64,000 bases of DNA from NCBI RefSeq assembly GCF_035083965.1, contig NC_089736.1, positions 4,405,501 to 4,469,500 of the forward strand, given 5' to 3'. The notes beneath the pieces were generated by a model. The model saw only the letters and a program-made list of their open reading frames with translations. It ran no database searches and was not told the origin of the DNA. Shown here piece by piece: positions 21,409-35,030 of this stretch (its first letter is position 1; each line of letters begins with the position of its first letter). The translations under genes were made by a program, and so were the position numbers. Source of the stretch: Branchiostoma lanceolatum (lineage: Eukaryota > Chordata > Leptocardii > Amphioxiformes > Branchiostomatidae).

Positions 21409-24400
21409 CTTAAGAGCAGCTGTCTGTAAAAACCAAGCAAAATGAGGAAAAAGTGGCCAAGTTCAAAAAATGAAATTTTCTTAGATTTTGTGTGGTGGTG
21501 GTAGGGTCTTGGCCCAAACCTACAAAAATGGGAAAGTTTTGGGTCGGAGGTTACCAGTTGCCATGGCAACGGCCATTTTTCAAAATGGCGGATTTTCGCC
21601 TTGTGAAGGCCTCTCTCTCGCTCAAAATGGACCATCTTTGGCCTACTGTAACTCCAACAAATGAACAGAAATGTTGCTGCCTCTAACATATTATATTATC
21701 CATATCTTAACAAGAAAAATGATGTAAAGTGTTGCTCGAAATGTTCTGGCAGTGAGATGCAACAAACGTTTAAAGATGACCTGTTTTTGTAAAATTTCAA
21801 AATTGACAAAACGCCATTTTTTGGACGTTTTTAGCAAGCAATACCTCCTTAAAAGGCACTTTGAATTTGTTGATTTTTAGCACAGCACTAGTTTAGACCT
21901 TTATGAATATCATATAAAAAAAGAAGTTTGGGTTCTCCATGGGGCGGGCCACAGTGACCCAGAGACTAAGCCATTGTTTCCATTGTAGCAGAATTTCAAC
22001 TACAGAATTGAAGGTGAAATAAACATGTGCAACTTGGTGATTGAGATAAGAATGACTTTTCTTTAACTTTTTTATGCTGCAAGAAACCTGCATGGCACTT
22101 AGAAAAGTATTTTGTAACAGTTGACTGTTGGTTGCCATGGCAACGGTCATCTTTGCTGTTAATGATGGATTTTCACATGGTTGTATTAGGAAAACATCCC
22201 TACCTACTGATTGTATTGGAGATATGGACATAGCTTTTATATTTCCATATAGCATGTGTTTCAACGTTTCATAGACCAAAAGTTCAAGATCCAGCATTAA
22301 GATTAAGAGGGTGTACTAGGGGGTTATCAGAACCATTGAAATCAGAATTTTTATCTTGCTAAATTTTCGTCATTTTTAAGGGGCTTTTTCTTCAATCATG
22401 GGCAAAGTTGATGAATGCATGGCACATAGACAAGTATTTTGTAACAGTTGACTGCTGGTTGCCATGGCAACGGCCATATTTGTTCTTAATGGTGGATGTT
22501 CACATTGTTGTAGGAAGAAAACATCCATAGCTTTGCTATATATGTAAAGAAAATGAAATCTGACGTTTTTTCATGTAACAAAGAAACCTACCTATCACTT
22601 GGGACAGTAGGTTTCTTCAGGACCGACAGCTGGTTACCATGGTAACAGTCTTTCAAAGGTTCAGAATTGGTTCTTCTTCAGGATTGGCAAGTTGGAAATT
22701 AAGATGATTAGATGATTTTTTTAAAAATCCTTTATGCAGCAAGGAACCTACCTTACACTTCTAATTTTTTATAACAGTTGATTGCTGGTTGCCATGGCAA
22801 CGGCCATTCTTTCATTGTCTCTCTTAATTGGTTTTCCAAAATGAATCACCAATACAACTACTAACAGAATATGGACATACATGGGTCACAACAAAAGCCA
22901 AATAAAAACCGGGACAATGTGTACATGTGACAATACATACATTTACAGATAATCATAGCCTCCCTTAATACCCTTATAAATATCAATTGTAATTTGCCTC
23001 CAAACAATATTGTTTAAGTATATGATTACATATCATTATTTCCTTACATCTATATCATTATATAAATGTGAAACGACCATACTTAATGCCGGATATTCAC
23101 AAGGTAAATGTCATAGTTATGCGCACAGTAAAGTATTTGACCTGCAACTCCTAGGGGGAGTAGTAGGACGCTATGCATCCGATATGATACATCCAGATGC
23201 GGAGACAGTTGTTTTTAAGATTGTTTATACAATTTGAAAATTATAATGGGTAGACCATCATAAAATCGAAGACAAAGTAGTACCAATAGCTCACTAAAAC
23301 AAAGTTTTTGAACTGAGCTTAAGAGGGGCCTTGTATTTTTGTCAGGGACTATACTTTAATTTGATTATTTATGCTAATAAAGTCAAGATTTCTTATTAGA
23401 ATTATTCAATATTTACTGCATACTTTTTTATGCATTCTGTCAAAATGAATTTGAGGGACACGGCCTTGCGAAACAAACAAAAATTGTATATCCGATATCC
23501 GAGTACCTCAGTGATGAGTGCCTTCAGAATTTTTTTACGTGAATCATATCAACAATATACAGTTTTTTTTACTATTTTAGAAACTAAAAGCCACTGATTT
23601 AAGAAAAGCCTAAAATTCTATTTCAGCTATAGGTTGACCTGCAGTAACAAGTTGTAGGTCAAAATTAGCACAGATACAGAAAGTATTCACCTACGGAGAA
23701 TTCACAAAACTATCCAAAGATTCAACTAAAATGTGTCTACAATATTCTCCAGTGGATGTACGTAAGAGGTCAATCTTAACATAAGAAGTGGTAAACAGAA
23801 GTGTTCCGCAATGCGCCTTAAATCTTTTATCTTTATCAATGTTTTCACCTATACGGTATTATACCCCTGGTATGTGGAGTCCTGATAGCCCCAATGCATG
23901 CGGACCCTTTGTCTTTATGTACCACATAGTGAATACACAAAATGATTGAGTAAGTAACTTAGTGATTTATTGTCGTAGAGAACAATAGAATGTGTAAAAC
24001 AGCTTTATTCCATTTCAAGTGTCCCTACAAACCTCATGTAGTGCCCTGATTAACATTTTTAATTATTGTAAGCATTTCATGGCATCTATCCGTGGTTTTC
24101 ACACAGCGACACAAAGAAGGCCATCATAGCTCACACCGTAGTGAGACGTGATTACCTCACTTATTTCGTATCAGTCCCAAAACACGAAAAATACACATAA
24201 AGACCCTTAAGTCACGGCTCCCGTTATGCGTGTCCCAATAAAACAACGTTAGTTATTGACTCAATAGATGTTCCTCTCTGCAACAATGGTAAAACCATTC
24301 ACCAACATTGCCAATGATTGAAGAAAAAGCCCCTTAAAAATGACGAAAATTTAGCAAGATGAAAAATCTGATTTCAATGGTTTTGATAACCCCCTAGTAC

Positions 24401-25291
24401 ACCCTCTTAATCTTAATGCTTGATCTTGAACTTTTGGTCTATGAAACGTTGAAACACATGCTATATGGAAATATAAAAGTTATGTCCATATCTCCAGTGC
24501 AATCAGCAGGTAGGGATGTTTTCCTAATACAACCATGTGAAAATCCATCATTAACAGCAAAGATGACCGTTGCCATGGCAACCAACAGTCAACTGTTACA
24601 AAATACTTTTCTAAGTGCCATGCAGGTTTCTTGCAGCATAAAAAAGTTAAAGAAAAGTCATTCTTATCTCAATCACCAAGTTGCACATGTTTATTTCACC
24701 TTCAATTCTGTAGTTAAAATTCTGCTACAATGGAAACAATGGCTTAGTCTCTGGGTCACTGTGGCCTGCCCCATGGAGAACCCAAACTTCTTTTTTTATA
24801 TGATATTCATAAAGGTCTAAACTAGTGCTGTGCTAAAAATCAACAAATTTAAAGTGCCTTTTAAGGAGGTATTGCTTGCTAAAAACGTCCAAAAAATGGC
24901 GTTTTGTCAATTTTGAAATTTTACAAAAACAGGTCATCTTTAAACGTTTGTTGCATCTCACTGCCAGAACATTTCGAGCAACACTTTACATCATTTTTCT
25001 TGTTAAGATATGGATAATTTAATATGTTAGAGGCAGCAACATTTCTGTTCATTTGTTGGAGTTACAGTAGGCCAAAGATGGTCCATTTTGAGCGAGAGAG
25101 AGGCCTTCAAAGGCGAAAATCCGCCATTTTGAAAAATGGCCGTTGCCATGGCAACTGGTAACCTCCGACCCAAAACTTTCCCATTTTTGTAGGTTTGGGC
25201 CAAGACCCTACCACCACACAAAATCTAAGAAAATTTCATTTTTTGACTTTGGCCACCTTATGCTTGGTTTTTACAGACAGCTGCTCTTAAG
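21409..25291. mobile_element. Large inverted-repeat element with about 1-kb arms
   Basis: Arms 21409-22400 and 24313-25291 are near-identical reverse complements. Both ends read into CTTAAGAGCAGCTGTCTG, and a 134-codon frame (21893-22297 minus, 24416-24820 plus) is repeated in both. The 1.9-kb spacer has no recognisable transposase. The left part of the spacer contains further diverged copies of a module centred on GTTGCCATGGCAAC. Probably a long-TIR non-autonomous DNA transposon. Confidence 0.8.
21557..25155. promoter_or_regulatory. Seven X-box/RFX-like palindromes
   Basis: Perfect 14-bp palindromes GTTGCCATGGCAAC at 21557, 22131, 22458, 22788, 24569 and 25142, plus GTTACCATGGTAAC at 22633. 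They match the RFX-family X-box consensus GTNRCC-RGYNAC. All lie in the inverted-repeat element. Binding is an inference from the motif only. Confidence 0.6.
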
Positions 25292-27127
25292 ATTCCACTT
25301 GCTTGATGTATCTGTTGATGCCGTACATGGGTTAAGATATCATACCAGAGAACAACATATAAAAGTAACTACACTTTTTAACTGCTTACCAAGCATTCGG
25401 TGTCTATAAATTTTTGAACCAATATATAGAAACACAAAACTTAAGTTGTGTACATTAGACTGTCACTTCCGACGATACAACTTTACTATATACATATTGA
25501 GGTGAATAATGAAACAGGAAATTCAAGTAAGTATACGTCGTACGGTTTTCAAAACGTTGGTAACGTTAAGTGGCGAAGGTATAAGTGCGGTATCTAGACT
25601 ATATACATTGTGACCAGGTTGAGTCAGTAACGATGGTGAAACCTTGGTTCGTAGAGTACTGCTGGCCGGGGCATCTTGAAATGCTGTGGAAAGTAGAAGT
25701 ATATTTAAGTATTTACAATGGTAATAAAATCATTTAATGGGCTTTTGGTTTGCATTCATTTACATATTGACAGAGGACGAAAGAAATGTAGCAATTGTAT
25801 AGAAATACTGGTCTGAAAAATTCCATATCGATTTTGCTCAAAAGTTGGTTATCAGAACCGTAACGTTAATTTTTTTAGCTGAAACTGTGAATTCTTAGCT
25901 GGTGTTAGGGACATTCCCACTTACACCTGCGTATAACAATTCCGTACGAGTCTTTCTTATTCGGCGAATATAGATGTATCCCCAAAACAGTCATAGAATA
26001 TTCCATATGAATCCATGTTAAAAATGATTACAAGAAACTATGTCCTATAAAAATAACAAGGAACTCATGCGAACTTGACATGTACAAGCACTCTGAACGA
26101 GCGTTCTTGCCCGCGCGACGCCGCCAAGCGGCTGTACGGTACTGCAGGTTCCTTCACCTTTGACCGCCGGAAATGTTTACACAATGGTCACGTGGTGCCG
26201 ATTTTAGCCGGAAGTGTTACAATTTGTGATGTGGAGTAGAGAAGACAGTCAGTACATGCTCTACATCCACTTCTTAGAGTTTTAACACGAAGGTGAGTTT
26301 TCCCATTCACCACTCGGGTCGATTTCGTTACACTAGACGTGTCTGCACCATGTGCAAATGGTGTCATGTATGTGACCATTCTTTTATCGCCGCCGCGAGG
26401 CCCCAAACACGAGGGGTGGAGGTGCTCACGTGCAAGTTTCGCATGTGTGCACTATATGTAGCTGCGGCGAGGCCATAGCCTTGAAAAACTCCTGTTAAGA
26501 TGTTTGTCTCTGCTTAAATTGCTGTTTTTCTTCTTGCAAAGTTACATTGCGCAATCATGTTTCACTACTAGTAGCATAATAAGGTGAACATAATAAAATT
26601 GCCAGCAAAGATATACAAGCTTGAACATGCTTAAACATAATTGCCGAGGTTGAGTCCAGCTTGATTTTTAATCCTCCAAAATTATGAGTTAGTTACCACT
26701 GCAAAACATCAATATATGCATCTGAAAAATGTTCTGAATGCTTATGTGTAGGTCAATTTATTACATAAGCCCCCCTCCCCACAGTTTATCACTTTTTTTC
26801 TTCTTTTGTTTCTACTAGGTGAATCATGTGCCGATGTTGTATCAATATCTTTAACACAGATCTAGAACAGTGCAGACTAGAACTGTAAGTAGTAATTAAT
26901 ATTATTGCATTGAAACACTACAGATTTTGCAAAATCCAGGTCAACATACTTACTTATAGTATAACAAAAATATGTATCAGATAAATTGACAAATTGGCTA
27001 TGCTGGTCAATGTAACCACCTATAACAGAATTTACAAGTGGAATGATAGATATAGGTGGACCTAGAAATATAGTGAGAATTATAACTTGAAATATAATGA
27101 GAATTATAACTTGAAATATAGTGAGAA
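25292..27127. other. Non-coding stretch, possible 3' end of mucin gene A
   Basis: No gene was established. A CG-richer patch at 26090-26480 holds a 61-codon frame of unknown meaning. At 26743-26861 on the minus strand there is a weak candidate terminal exon for gene A: the acceptor GTTCTAG is followed by about 40 open codons. An AATAAA at 26757-26762 overlaps its last codons. I could not decide between this and read-through termination at 27128. Confidence 0.4.
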
Positions 27128-30100
27128 TTATAACATGTGTGACAGTCCCCTTATGTTAAGTATCCAGAATACAGTGTGTTGAAACACTTGTTGATCAATA
27201 AGAATGTGTACCTTTCCAACGTGCGATTTCCCTATAGCCAAAGTTGGGTTCCATTTATATCCAGGCTTGACTGCTCCAGGTGCGTAGGGGTGCATTGGCT
27301 TCTTGTATGAAGAGCTAAAGAGAAAAAAATAATCAATATTAAACAAACTTGCACTGAGAACAGTGACAACATTATTATTTTCTAGTAGCCTCCTTTTTCA
27401 AAAGGTAACAGTGTACACCAAGCTCAAAAGAGGCTATACATAACATCCATTATTATTTCATGTTTTGCATTATGCTTCCTATAGACCACGTGCATTTAGC
27501 CCATCTGGGCAGGAATATGCAATAAAGACTATTATTATTAACAAGTAGGTAATAAATGAAGCCACAAATCTGTCTATCAACAGATACATTAACGCAGAGA
27601 AGTACATCCTACTTTGCTTGATGTTCTTAAGCTTACAACCTTGTCCGTTTTAAGCAAAGTCCTACAGCACGTCCGTAAGTGCACATGCGCATCATTCTCC
27701 CTTGTTAAAAAAATGTAACATTTCTTACTTAAACCAGAGCCGGGAGGACCCAGGGTACCAGTTGTGTCGGAACAAGGAGTCAGGGTCGGACCAGGTGGAC
27801 TCGGAATCCATATCAGACCTGTACATATATACAAAACGTTTAACTCGCCTAGTTAGACGGCATACAGGCATTTAACAAGAAAAAATAGACTTCATTACTA
27901 GTATCAATCATTATCAACCTTTACCACCGAAACACTAGCCTGTGTTTACACAAGCTCTCGGGCGGAGGTTAATGACCCCCGCAAGGGCGCGGCGGATACA
28001 GGGATTTTGTCATGCTAACCGAAACACGTACGCTGTCAAACTTTATGTAGCTGGTCGTGGTGTAAAGTAGAAGCCAGATAATTGTACGTCGGATTACCGC
28101 ACACTTCTGTCAACTGCACGGAATCCCAAAATCCGAAACCGGTTCCCATTTGCCCCATTGTCAGTGACTTCCCATTTCTGCACAGCGAATCGTCACCAAT
28201 ACCTGATAACTGCACGAACATTTCATTGTGTATGACATGCCGAAAGAATGAAGTGAAGCGAGTAGAAGTTAAATACGCACCCAAAAGACCAGTTATCATG
28301 GTCCATCTTCAACTTTTTCTTGCCCGCCTTTTTCTTGGCAGGTTTCTTTACTAGGGGAGGTTCATCGATCGGCTTGCTTATAGGACGACAACATTGCAGA
28401 CACAGACAGAGGGACAGGACAAAGATGGTGAGGCCGATGATACCAGCTGCCCCTCCGCCAGCCATCAGGACCCACAGGTGGGGGATGTAGAGTTGACATC
28501 GTTCGCCGTTGTACCAGCCTATAGGGTCGGCCTCGCATCTGGGGATAGAACATGCAAACATTACCCTTTACCCTCTGACCTGCTAATGGCATCAGTTAGG
28601 TCACGAGGTGTATGGTTCAGTTTTGCCGAAGAAGGTCAAAGCACATTTTGAAAAGTCGGTCATTATACATTACATGTGTTCCAAAGATAGTTTAGAGTTG
28701 ATTTGGGACGACATCATGTGTCCATACTTATTCGAATGTCTCTCCGTTGCTCTGAACACCTTCCAATGATAGCCAGTCTGCTTCCAGACAGGGCTTTCTG
28801 TATCTGTATAGCCGGCATAATTGCCCTTCGGCGTAACACAGTGGCTTTGTTAATTCGAGATAGCACAATGTCTACTTTCCTTACACATGTCTGTCCTTGG
28901 TGCTGAATGCCTTCCAATGACAGAAACATGTTGCACGTACAGTATAAACAATACGTAAAACAAAGCAGTAGAGACTCTACAGTTTCTACTCACAATACAT
29001 ACATCAGGCAGTGAAAGAAAGTTGCCTATGAATATTTCCAGCTTAAGTATTGAAACTTTCCGCACACTGAGACTTTCTGTCTGGGGGCTTGAACAAATGG
29101 TCTAAACAGTTAATTACCTGCAAGACGGCAAAGAGCCATTCTGGTGAATGCAGAGTGCCTTGTTCATGCAATACTTCTGAAGACACTCAGAGAGGCAGTA
29201 GAAGTCATCCCCGTCTCTCTTACAGCTGTAACCGGGACTGCAGTCGAAGTATTTGCACGGGTTTCTCTGCTTCAGAACTAACTGCAATGCACTGTCACTA
29301 ATCTCTGCAACAACAGCAACATAAATAACTGTTTATAACAACAATGGTTTGTTTGTTGTTAGTTTAAAAACTAACAGTACCTCCATTTTTCCACCAGGTA
29401 ATCACGATATTTTGAGTTCTACATTCAAGATGATGTTCAAGTTGAGCTTAATTGTTTAGCTATTCAAAATATGAATATACCTGAATATTCATATAGGTCA
29501 TAAGACTGATATCTTCTTTGACTTTACCAAAGTCTTTGTTTTTTTCTCACACTATTGAGTGTTGTCCTTATGACGTACCTGTGTGGCTTGGGTACGTCAC
29601 TTCCGTTCCCAGAATGCTCCTGGTGCCGTCCACGATAAGCTCGCCTGCCCGCACTTTGAGGGGGAGTCCGGTCATGTCCAGAACGTTACAGTATCCGCCC
29701 GCTGTCATGAGCTGGGTGTAGTTGTACATCACTCTGAAGTCGACTACAACATGGGGTCTGACAGTGTTGCCTTCCCTAGAACATCGGATATGTTAGTTCA
29801 GACATTTGCTCTTTCGTTTGTTCAGACAAGTAGCACATAGGGCAGCTGCTCTCCAAGCAGGGAGTGGGTCTGGCTAGTTTTTGACATGTTTTTAGGCGTT
29901 TTTGTCGGGCTTTCTACATTGTCTCGTTGTATTACTTTGCTAAAAACATGTTAAAAACCAGCCAAATCCACTCCTCTGCTTGGAGAGAATAGGGCAGCAA
30001 GTTCCATGCTGTTTTAGTAGCAGGGTATATCTTTACATGGAGGAGTTGCTATTCCTTCCCATTTGACGTGCTAGAGACACCTTCTCTAACACGGGATCCC

Positions 30101-33100
30101 CATTATTACGCCCCTTCCTAAAGCTGAGTGCAGCCCCGATCGAGATGCCCTTCCTAGGATTGAACCGGGCTCTCACAGTTAGCGACAATATAATTGAACC
30201 AAGAGCTCAACTGTGAAGCGCTACCAGTTGGCAGTTATAGTGGTATCGCTCAGACACTTGTAAGAGGGTAAAAAAGACTTTGAATTAAGACAAACACATA
30301 TTTACGTCAGAAATATTTTAGGTATGAACAAGGCAATGTCTCAACCATGTAGATATGACGGTCTAATGCAAATAGAGAAAAACATGGAGCACTTACAGGC
30401 TTGGTAAGGTGGCTACATGTTCAAAGAAGGATTAACTCATGGCTACGTGCAATGAAACATGCAACGTTGGGGTTTAATCCCTTGTTGATGGCCTATCTTA
30501 TTGAACTGAATTTTGAGTGACTAGTGGGCATTTGACACAAAGAATCCTAACGCTAACACGCTATGATTTAAGGAATCCGATGTGCCACTTTGATAGATTC
30601 TAGCAAAAATGTAGCTGGAAGTTTTGTACCTTAAGGTAACGACTTCCAGATTGTGAAACCCGCTGTTCTTTGGCTTTTCGTAGTATGGCTCAACCTGAAG
30701 GGAAAAGGAACATAAATGAACTATCAATATTTTCGATTGTAATCAGATATAACAACAGTTTAAGCACAGCCAACAATCTTTTATCTCCTAAAAAGATATA
30801 GAACTGGTCACATTTTGGTCAGTTATTGTATCACCTTTTGGTCAGTTGTTGTCAATAGATTGTACACTATATATACCAAGATCTGGAGTTCCTAGCCATT
30901 CTTATTTGAATTACTATAATTGTAAGAACCAAAAAGCATCAGGCTTCACCTCAATTGAAGATGACTACTAAAATCAAATCATTTTGAGGTCTTAGTAAGA
31001 CCTGCCCACATACCAAATATCAAGACAATCCACCTAGCTATTGTCTTCACAGACAGAAAGACAGACAAGCACACACAAACACACACATACACACATACAC
31101 TAAAACATAACCATTTTGGTGAAGGTAAAATTGCATTGTTGATTTTGAAAATTGCAACAAGGGATGACATAAGCTACCGTTGCCTTGAAGGCATCAGCAA
31201 ACTGGAGGTGTTCAACTGAAGACTGGTTCCCCAGATGGGGGTCCCACTGCCGGATGAACTGGATAGTAGAGTGAGCATACACTTTCAGGTCTCTGGGGAA
31301 CCTATAGTAGGCTGGTGAAGGCACGAGTAACATGATAAGAAGACGGTAACAAAGTGGTAACAACTTTTTTCAACAGCTCCACTGAGAATAAATATGTTAA
31401 TGCCAGTATTACGTTCTCAGTCCCAAAGATCTAAAAGCACTGGGTCTCTTTGATGCATGTTTGTGTTGGTAGCATAATTTGATTATTGCAGTAAGAGAAT
31501 TGTGTTTTGACAAATGTATCATTTTAACTGTAGCCACCCATGCTGAAGAGCAAAACAGCAATACTTATTATATTAAGTGTTTTGGCATCTACAAAATCTG
31601 TCGACAATGTATATTCGATGTATGCTACAAGATTCAGGAAACTACGAAGTGTACATGTACATGTACTTACCGACCGTGATTTCCGTCCGTTCCACGTCAA
31701 CAAGACTGTCTAGTTATGACGCAGAATAACACAGTTATTATGCAGGTAATACATCAGGCATATAGATATCAGTATAGCGTGTATCAACAGCTAAACAAAG
31801 GGAGAAATCCTTATGAATTTCAATCACCATGTCCCATAGGAGATGTTCGTGTTGGTGTGGTTTTCGTACAACAATTGACGAGGTCAAAATATGGGAATGG
31901 ATCAATGAGGCCAATGTAGTGATATGAAGTCTGGTAACAAAATAGAAGAATTATAATATATGATGTACAAACTGAGTGACTGGTTTTGCTAAGCTGAAAC
32001 GATTTGACGTCTGTGATAGTGCTTTTCTACAAGGCAATTATCAATCTTCGATTAAGGTACTAGTACGGCGATGAAGGTTAGAGTACATCCTGGTAGAACA
32101 TTACATAAAAAATATTTTGATCAGTGACAGTTACTCATGAAAGATAGTGAATGCTATCTGAAACAACAGACCCTTTAGGGAATTTAGTCAGTCCCTTGGT
32201 TTTTGTACACTGTAAACTATATATGTAATTAATTAATTAAGAATAGAATTGAATCTTTACCACTGGATTACCGCATTTTATTTTCAGACGTTTCAATTGC
32301 CCACTTTTATTCATTTATTTTAGTTTAGTTTTTTTCCTACCTGGCGAAAAGTGTTAGATAGGCACTTGAAACGTCTGAAAATAGAATGCAGTAATCCAGT
32401 GGTAAAGATTTCATTTTATTCTTCATTTCCTGGACCTGGATGCCTAATCTTCACAAACTTATAAATGTCATTCTACTAGCTTTGTTAACAGTCTTGGGTA
32501 CGCTCCCCACACTGCTCAAGAACTCACCTATTTTCTTTGGTTGGGAGGGTTTCTTCTGTGCAGGGACTGCATCGATGACAGAAGTTGCATTCCCTATGTT
32601 TGTAACCGAACCTGTGCTCCTCGTGTCGGTTTCTGCTGAAGCCAAGGAAACACTCACACTTTCACTGGTTCGTACGACCATGCGATGTGTCGTTGGTGGT
32701 GGTACGTTCGTGGTGACTTTGGTAGAAGTAGAAGTTGAAAAAGACTCAGTCCGTATGGTGCTTTTACCGGTGCTTACTGTTGGTATTGATGTAGTGGGCG
32801 TCGTTTTAGAAGTTGTAATAGAATCAATTATTTGCGTTGTTTTTGCTGCTATAGTGGAGGCAGTTCTTTGTGTAGTTTTACTTGCCTTAGCAGTGGAAGT
32901 TTGCATTGCGCTATCTGTGGTAAAAGAATCAGTTGCTTGTGGCATTTTAGCTGTTGCAGTAGATGCCATCTTAGATGTTATGGTGGAAGCAGTTGCTTGC
33001 GTTTTCTCAGTTGTAGCATGTGTAGCTGTCTGAGTTTTTCTAGCTGTTGTATTAGGAGCAGTAGCTCGTGGTGATTCAGCTGATGCAGTAGAAGCATTTG

Positions 33101-34451
33101 GCGTCAGTCTTGCTGTTATAGTTGAAGTTGTTTGTGTCAGTTTAGATGCTGTAGCATGTGTTGTATGTGCCTGTTTAGCTGCTGTAGCTGCCTGTGGCAT
33201 TCTAGATGTGAAAGAAGCAGTTGCTTGTGTCGACGTAGGTATTGCAGCAGTAAAAGCAGTTGTTTGTATCATTTTAGCTGTTATAGCAGACGTAGTTGTT
33301 TGTGGTATCTTAGCTGATGTAGTAGAAACAGTTGTCTGTGGCATTCTAGATGTTGTAGCAAATTCAGTGGTTTGTGGCGTTGTATCTGTTGTAGCAGAAG
33401 TCTCTTGTGTCCGTTTAGCAGCTGTCGCATAAGTACTTTTCGTCATTTCAGTTGCTACAGGAGAAACCGTAGATTGTATTGTCATAGTCAATGTAGATGA
33501 AGCCATTGTTTCTGTCACTGTGTTGTTTTGAAGCTCAGTATTCAAAGAGCTATTAGTGCTTTCAGTGGTGCCAACATTTTCGGTATGCTTGCTAGTATGT
33601 CCAAAGGTGGAAGAAATATTCGTAGTTTGTATCAAGGAATTACCTGGTGTTGGCGTAATGTCGTTTATTGTCGGTGGTCCAGCTGAACTTGAAGCTTTAG
33701 TAGATGCCATACTTGACGACAAAAGTTTGGTAATAGTACTTGTCGTCGTAGGTTTCACTGTAGATGTCTCCGGTTTTGTTGACATTCCCTTGGAAGCTGT
33801 TGCAGCGGCGTCGCTGGTTGATGCTGGTTTTGTTGATGCTGTTGCTCCTGCTGTAGTCCTCACTATTGGAACAGTTGTAGCTGCTGTGGATGTTTTTATC
33901 TTTGATTCTGTTGTCGCCATTGCTGATGGTGTTACCGAACTCATAGATGTAGTTTTTGTCATCTGTGCCTTGCTGTTTGTAGCAGCAAGGGATGTTTTGG
34001 TCGATGAAGGGATGTTGTTTATCGTTCTCGTCACCACTACGGTTGTCACAGCAGGCCTTGGTGAAGACTGGGCGGACACGGTACCCACCAAATCTGAAAA
34101 TAGATTTATCTTGTTAGTTCAGAAACTTGGGTGCATGCCTTAGATATTGAAAAAAAAACGTTTTATGAAGTATTCTGCAGTCATCCTTTCTAGTTGGTGG
34201 ACATGTAGATATCTAGAATGCTATTTGTTCATTCAGAGAAGAATGCTATTTCTTTCTATACACTCAAGACTAGAATCTGGGTTTTCTAATCGAGATTATA
34301 TTTGGTTAACATTATCATTCCACTTTACCAAAAAGCAGCAGTTTATGGTATGATTTTTTGATATCATGAGGAACCCTAAACTTGAAATCCACTTACCTCG
34401 TGACAACAAGGTGACGCCCAAAAGAACAACCATCGCGCATTGACCTCTCAT
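27128..34451 (-). CDS. Mucin-type SEA/EGF transmembrane protein A
   Basis: Exons in transcript order: 34451-34397 (signal peptide), 34093-32528 (mucin stalk, 522 codons rich in Thr, Ser and Ala), 31709-31671 (39 nt), 31311-31178, 30694-30630 and 29775-29579 (SEA-type module), 29304-29118 and 28538-28281 (EGF-like, then membrane helix), 27818-27729 and 27314-27212 (tail). Every junction has GT-AG and a matching phase. The product is about 900 residues. The EGF module ends GWYNGERC. The helix is roughly GGGAAGIIGLTIFVLSLCLC, followed by a Lys-rich tail. The SEA module lacks a GSVVV autocleavage site. The 3' end is uncertain: the frame closes at 27128 if the last donor is not used. It is a close paralogue of gene B. 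It probably acts as a cell-surface mucin of glycocalyx or epithelium. Confidence 0.8.
29849..29987. mobile_element. Hairpin MITE, 139 bp, in gene A intron
   Basis: The ends CTCTCCAAGCAG and CTGCTTGGAGAG are inverted, and the arms continue pairing through GACATGTTTTTAG and CTAAAAACATGTTAA. Confidence 0.8.
29997..30240 (-). mobile_element. tRNA-derived SINE, copy 1
   Basis: The minus-strand A-box region ACTGCCAACTGGTAGC (30220-30235) and B-box GGTTCAATCC (30158-30167) are followed by a body shared with the SINE at 34745-35030 (GGGAAG, AAGGGCATCT and GGCAGCAAG blocks). It lies in a gene A intron. Confidence 0.75.
31045..31107 (+). repeat. CA-rich microsatellite
   Basis: Run of CACACA and ACATACAC units just downstream of a gene A exon, in the intron. 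Confidence 0.7.
32251..32411. mobile_element. Palindromic MITE in gene A intron
   Basis: Arms of about 46 bp: CTTTACCACTGGATTACC at the left pairs with GGTAATCC-type sequence ending CCAGTGGTAAAG at the right. The arms meet CAGACGTTTCAA and TTGAAACGTCTG around a 65-bp loop. Confidence 0.8.
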
Positions 34452-34744
34452 GACGATGACATTAAGGCACACAAATGACTTGCTATCACGAATCTTCTTT
34501 CTGGTCGATACCGCGGGAGGGAAAACGCAAAGGTTATACCAGTGTCTCTCCTGATTATGATACTGTTTTACTGGCTCTCGTTAATGTCATGATTTGGGTT
34601 GATCGGATTGTAACTAAGACGGGCTTGCCGATTGCATGCATCGCTATGAGGTTTGAAGCTTTCCCATGGGAGCTTCTTTTTGAATGAGCTTTGGGATCGT
34701 TTCTTCAGTTGTAAAGTTTCGATGCATAAAAGTGTTGTTCACAT

Positions 34745-35030
34745 TGTAGTGCCTAGTGGCACGAAGGGCAGCAAGTGTCCTTGCTGTTTCTCTTGCAGTG
34801 TATTTTGTACAGGGAGGGGTTGCTAGCCTTCCCCTTTTATGCACTCGAAGCGCCTCCTCGAACATGGGACCTCCATTTTACTCTCCTTCTGAAAAACTGT
34901 TACAGTCTCAACCAAGATGCCCTTCCCATGCCAAGGATTTGAACCGGGGTCTCCCAGTTACCTAGTATTAATTAGAACCAGGAGCTCAACTATGAGGCTG
35001 CTACCAGTTGAGCTACAGGGCCTAGGAACA
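34745..35030 (-). mobile_element. tRNA-derived SINE, copy 2
   Basis: On the minus strand TAGCTCAACTGGTAGC (A box, 35000-35015) and GGTTCAAATCC (B box, 34935-34945) have tRNA spacing. The body matches the SINE at 29997-30240. It sits about 0.3 kb upstream of gene A. Confidence 0.8.

Noticed and set aside
21893..22297. 134-codon frame in both arms of the inverted-repeat element as a real gene
   Set aside because: No recognisable domain. It is mirrored in the second arm because the arms are copies. Not called as CDS.
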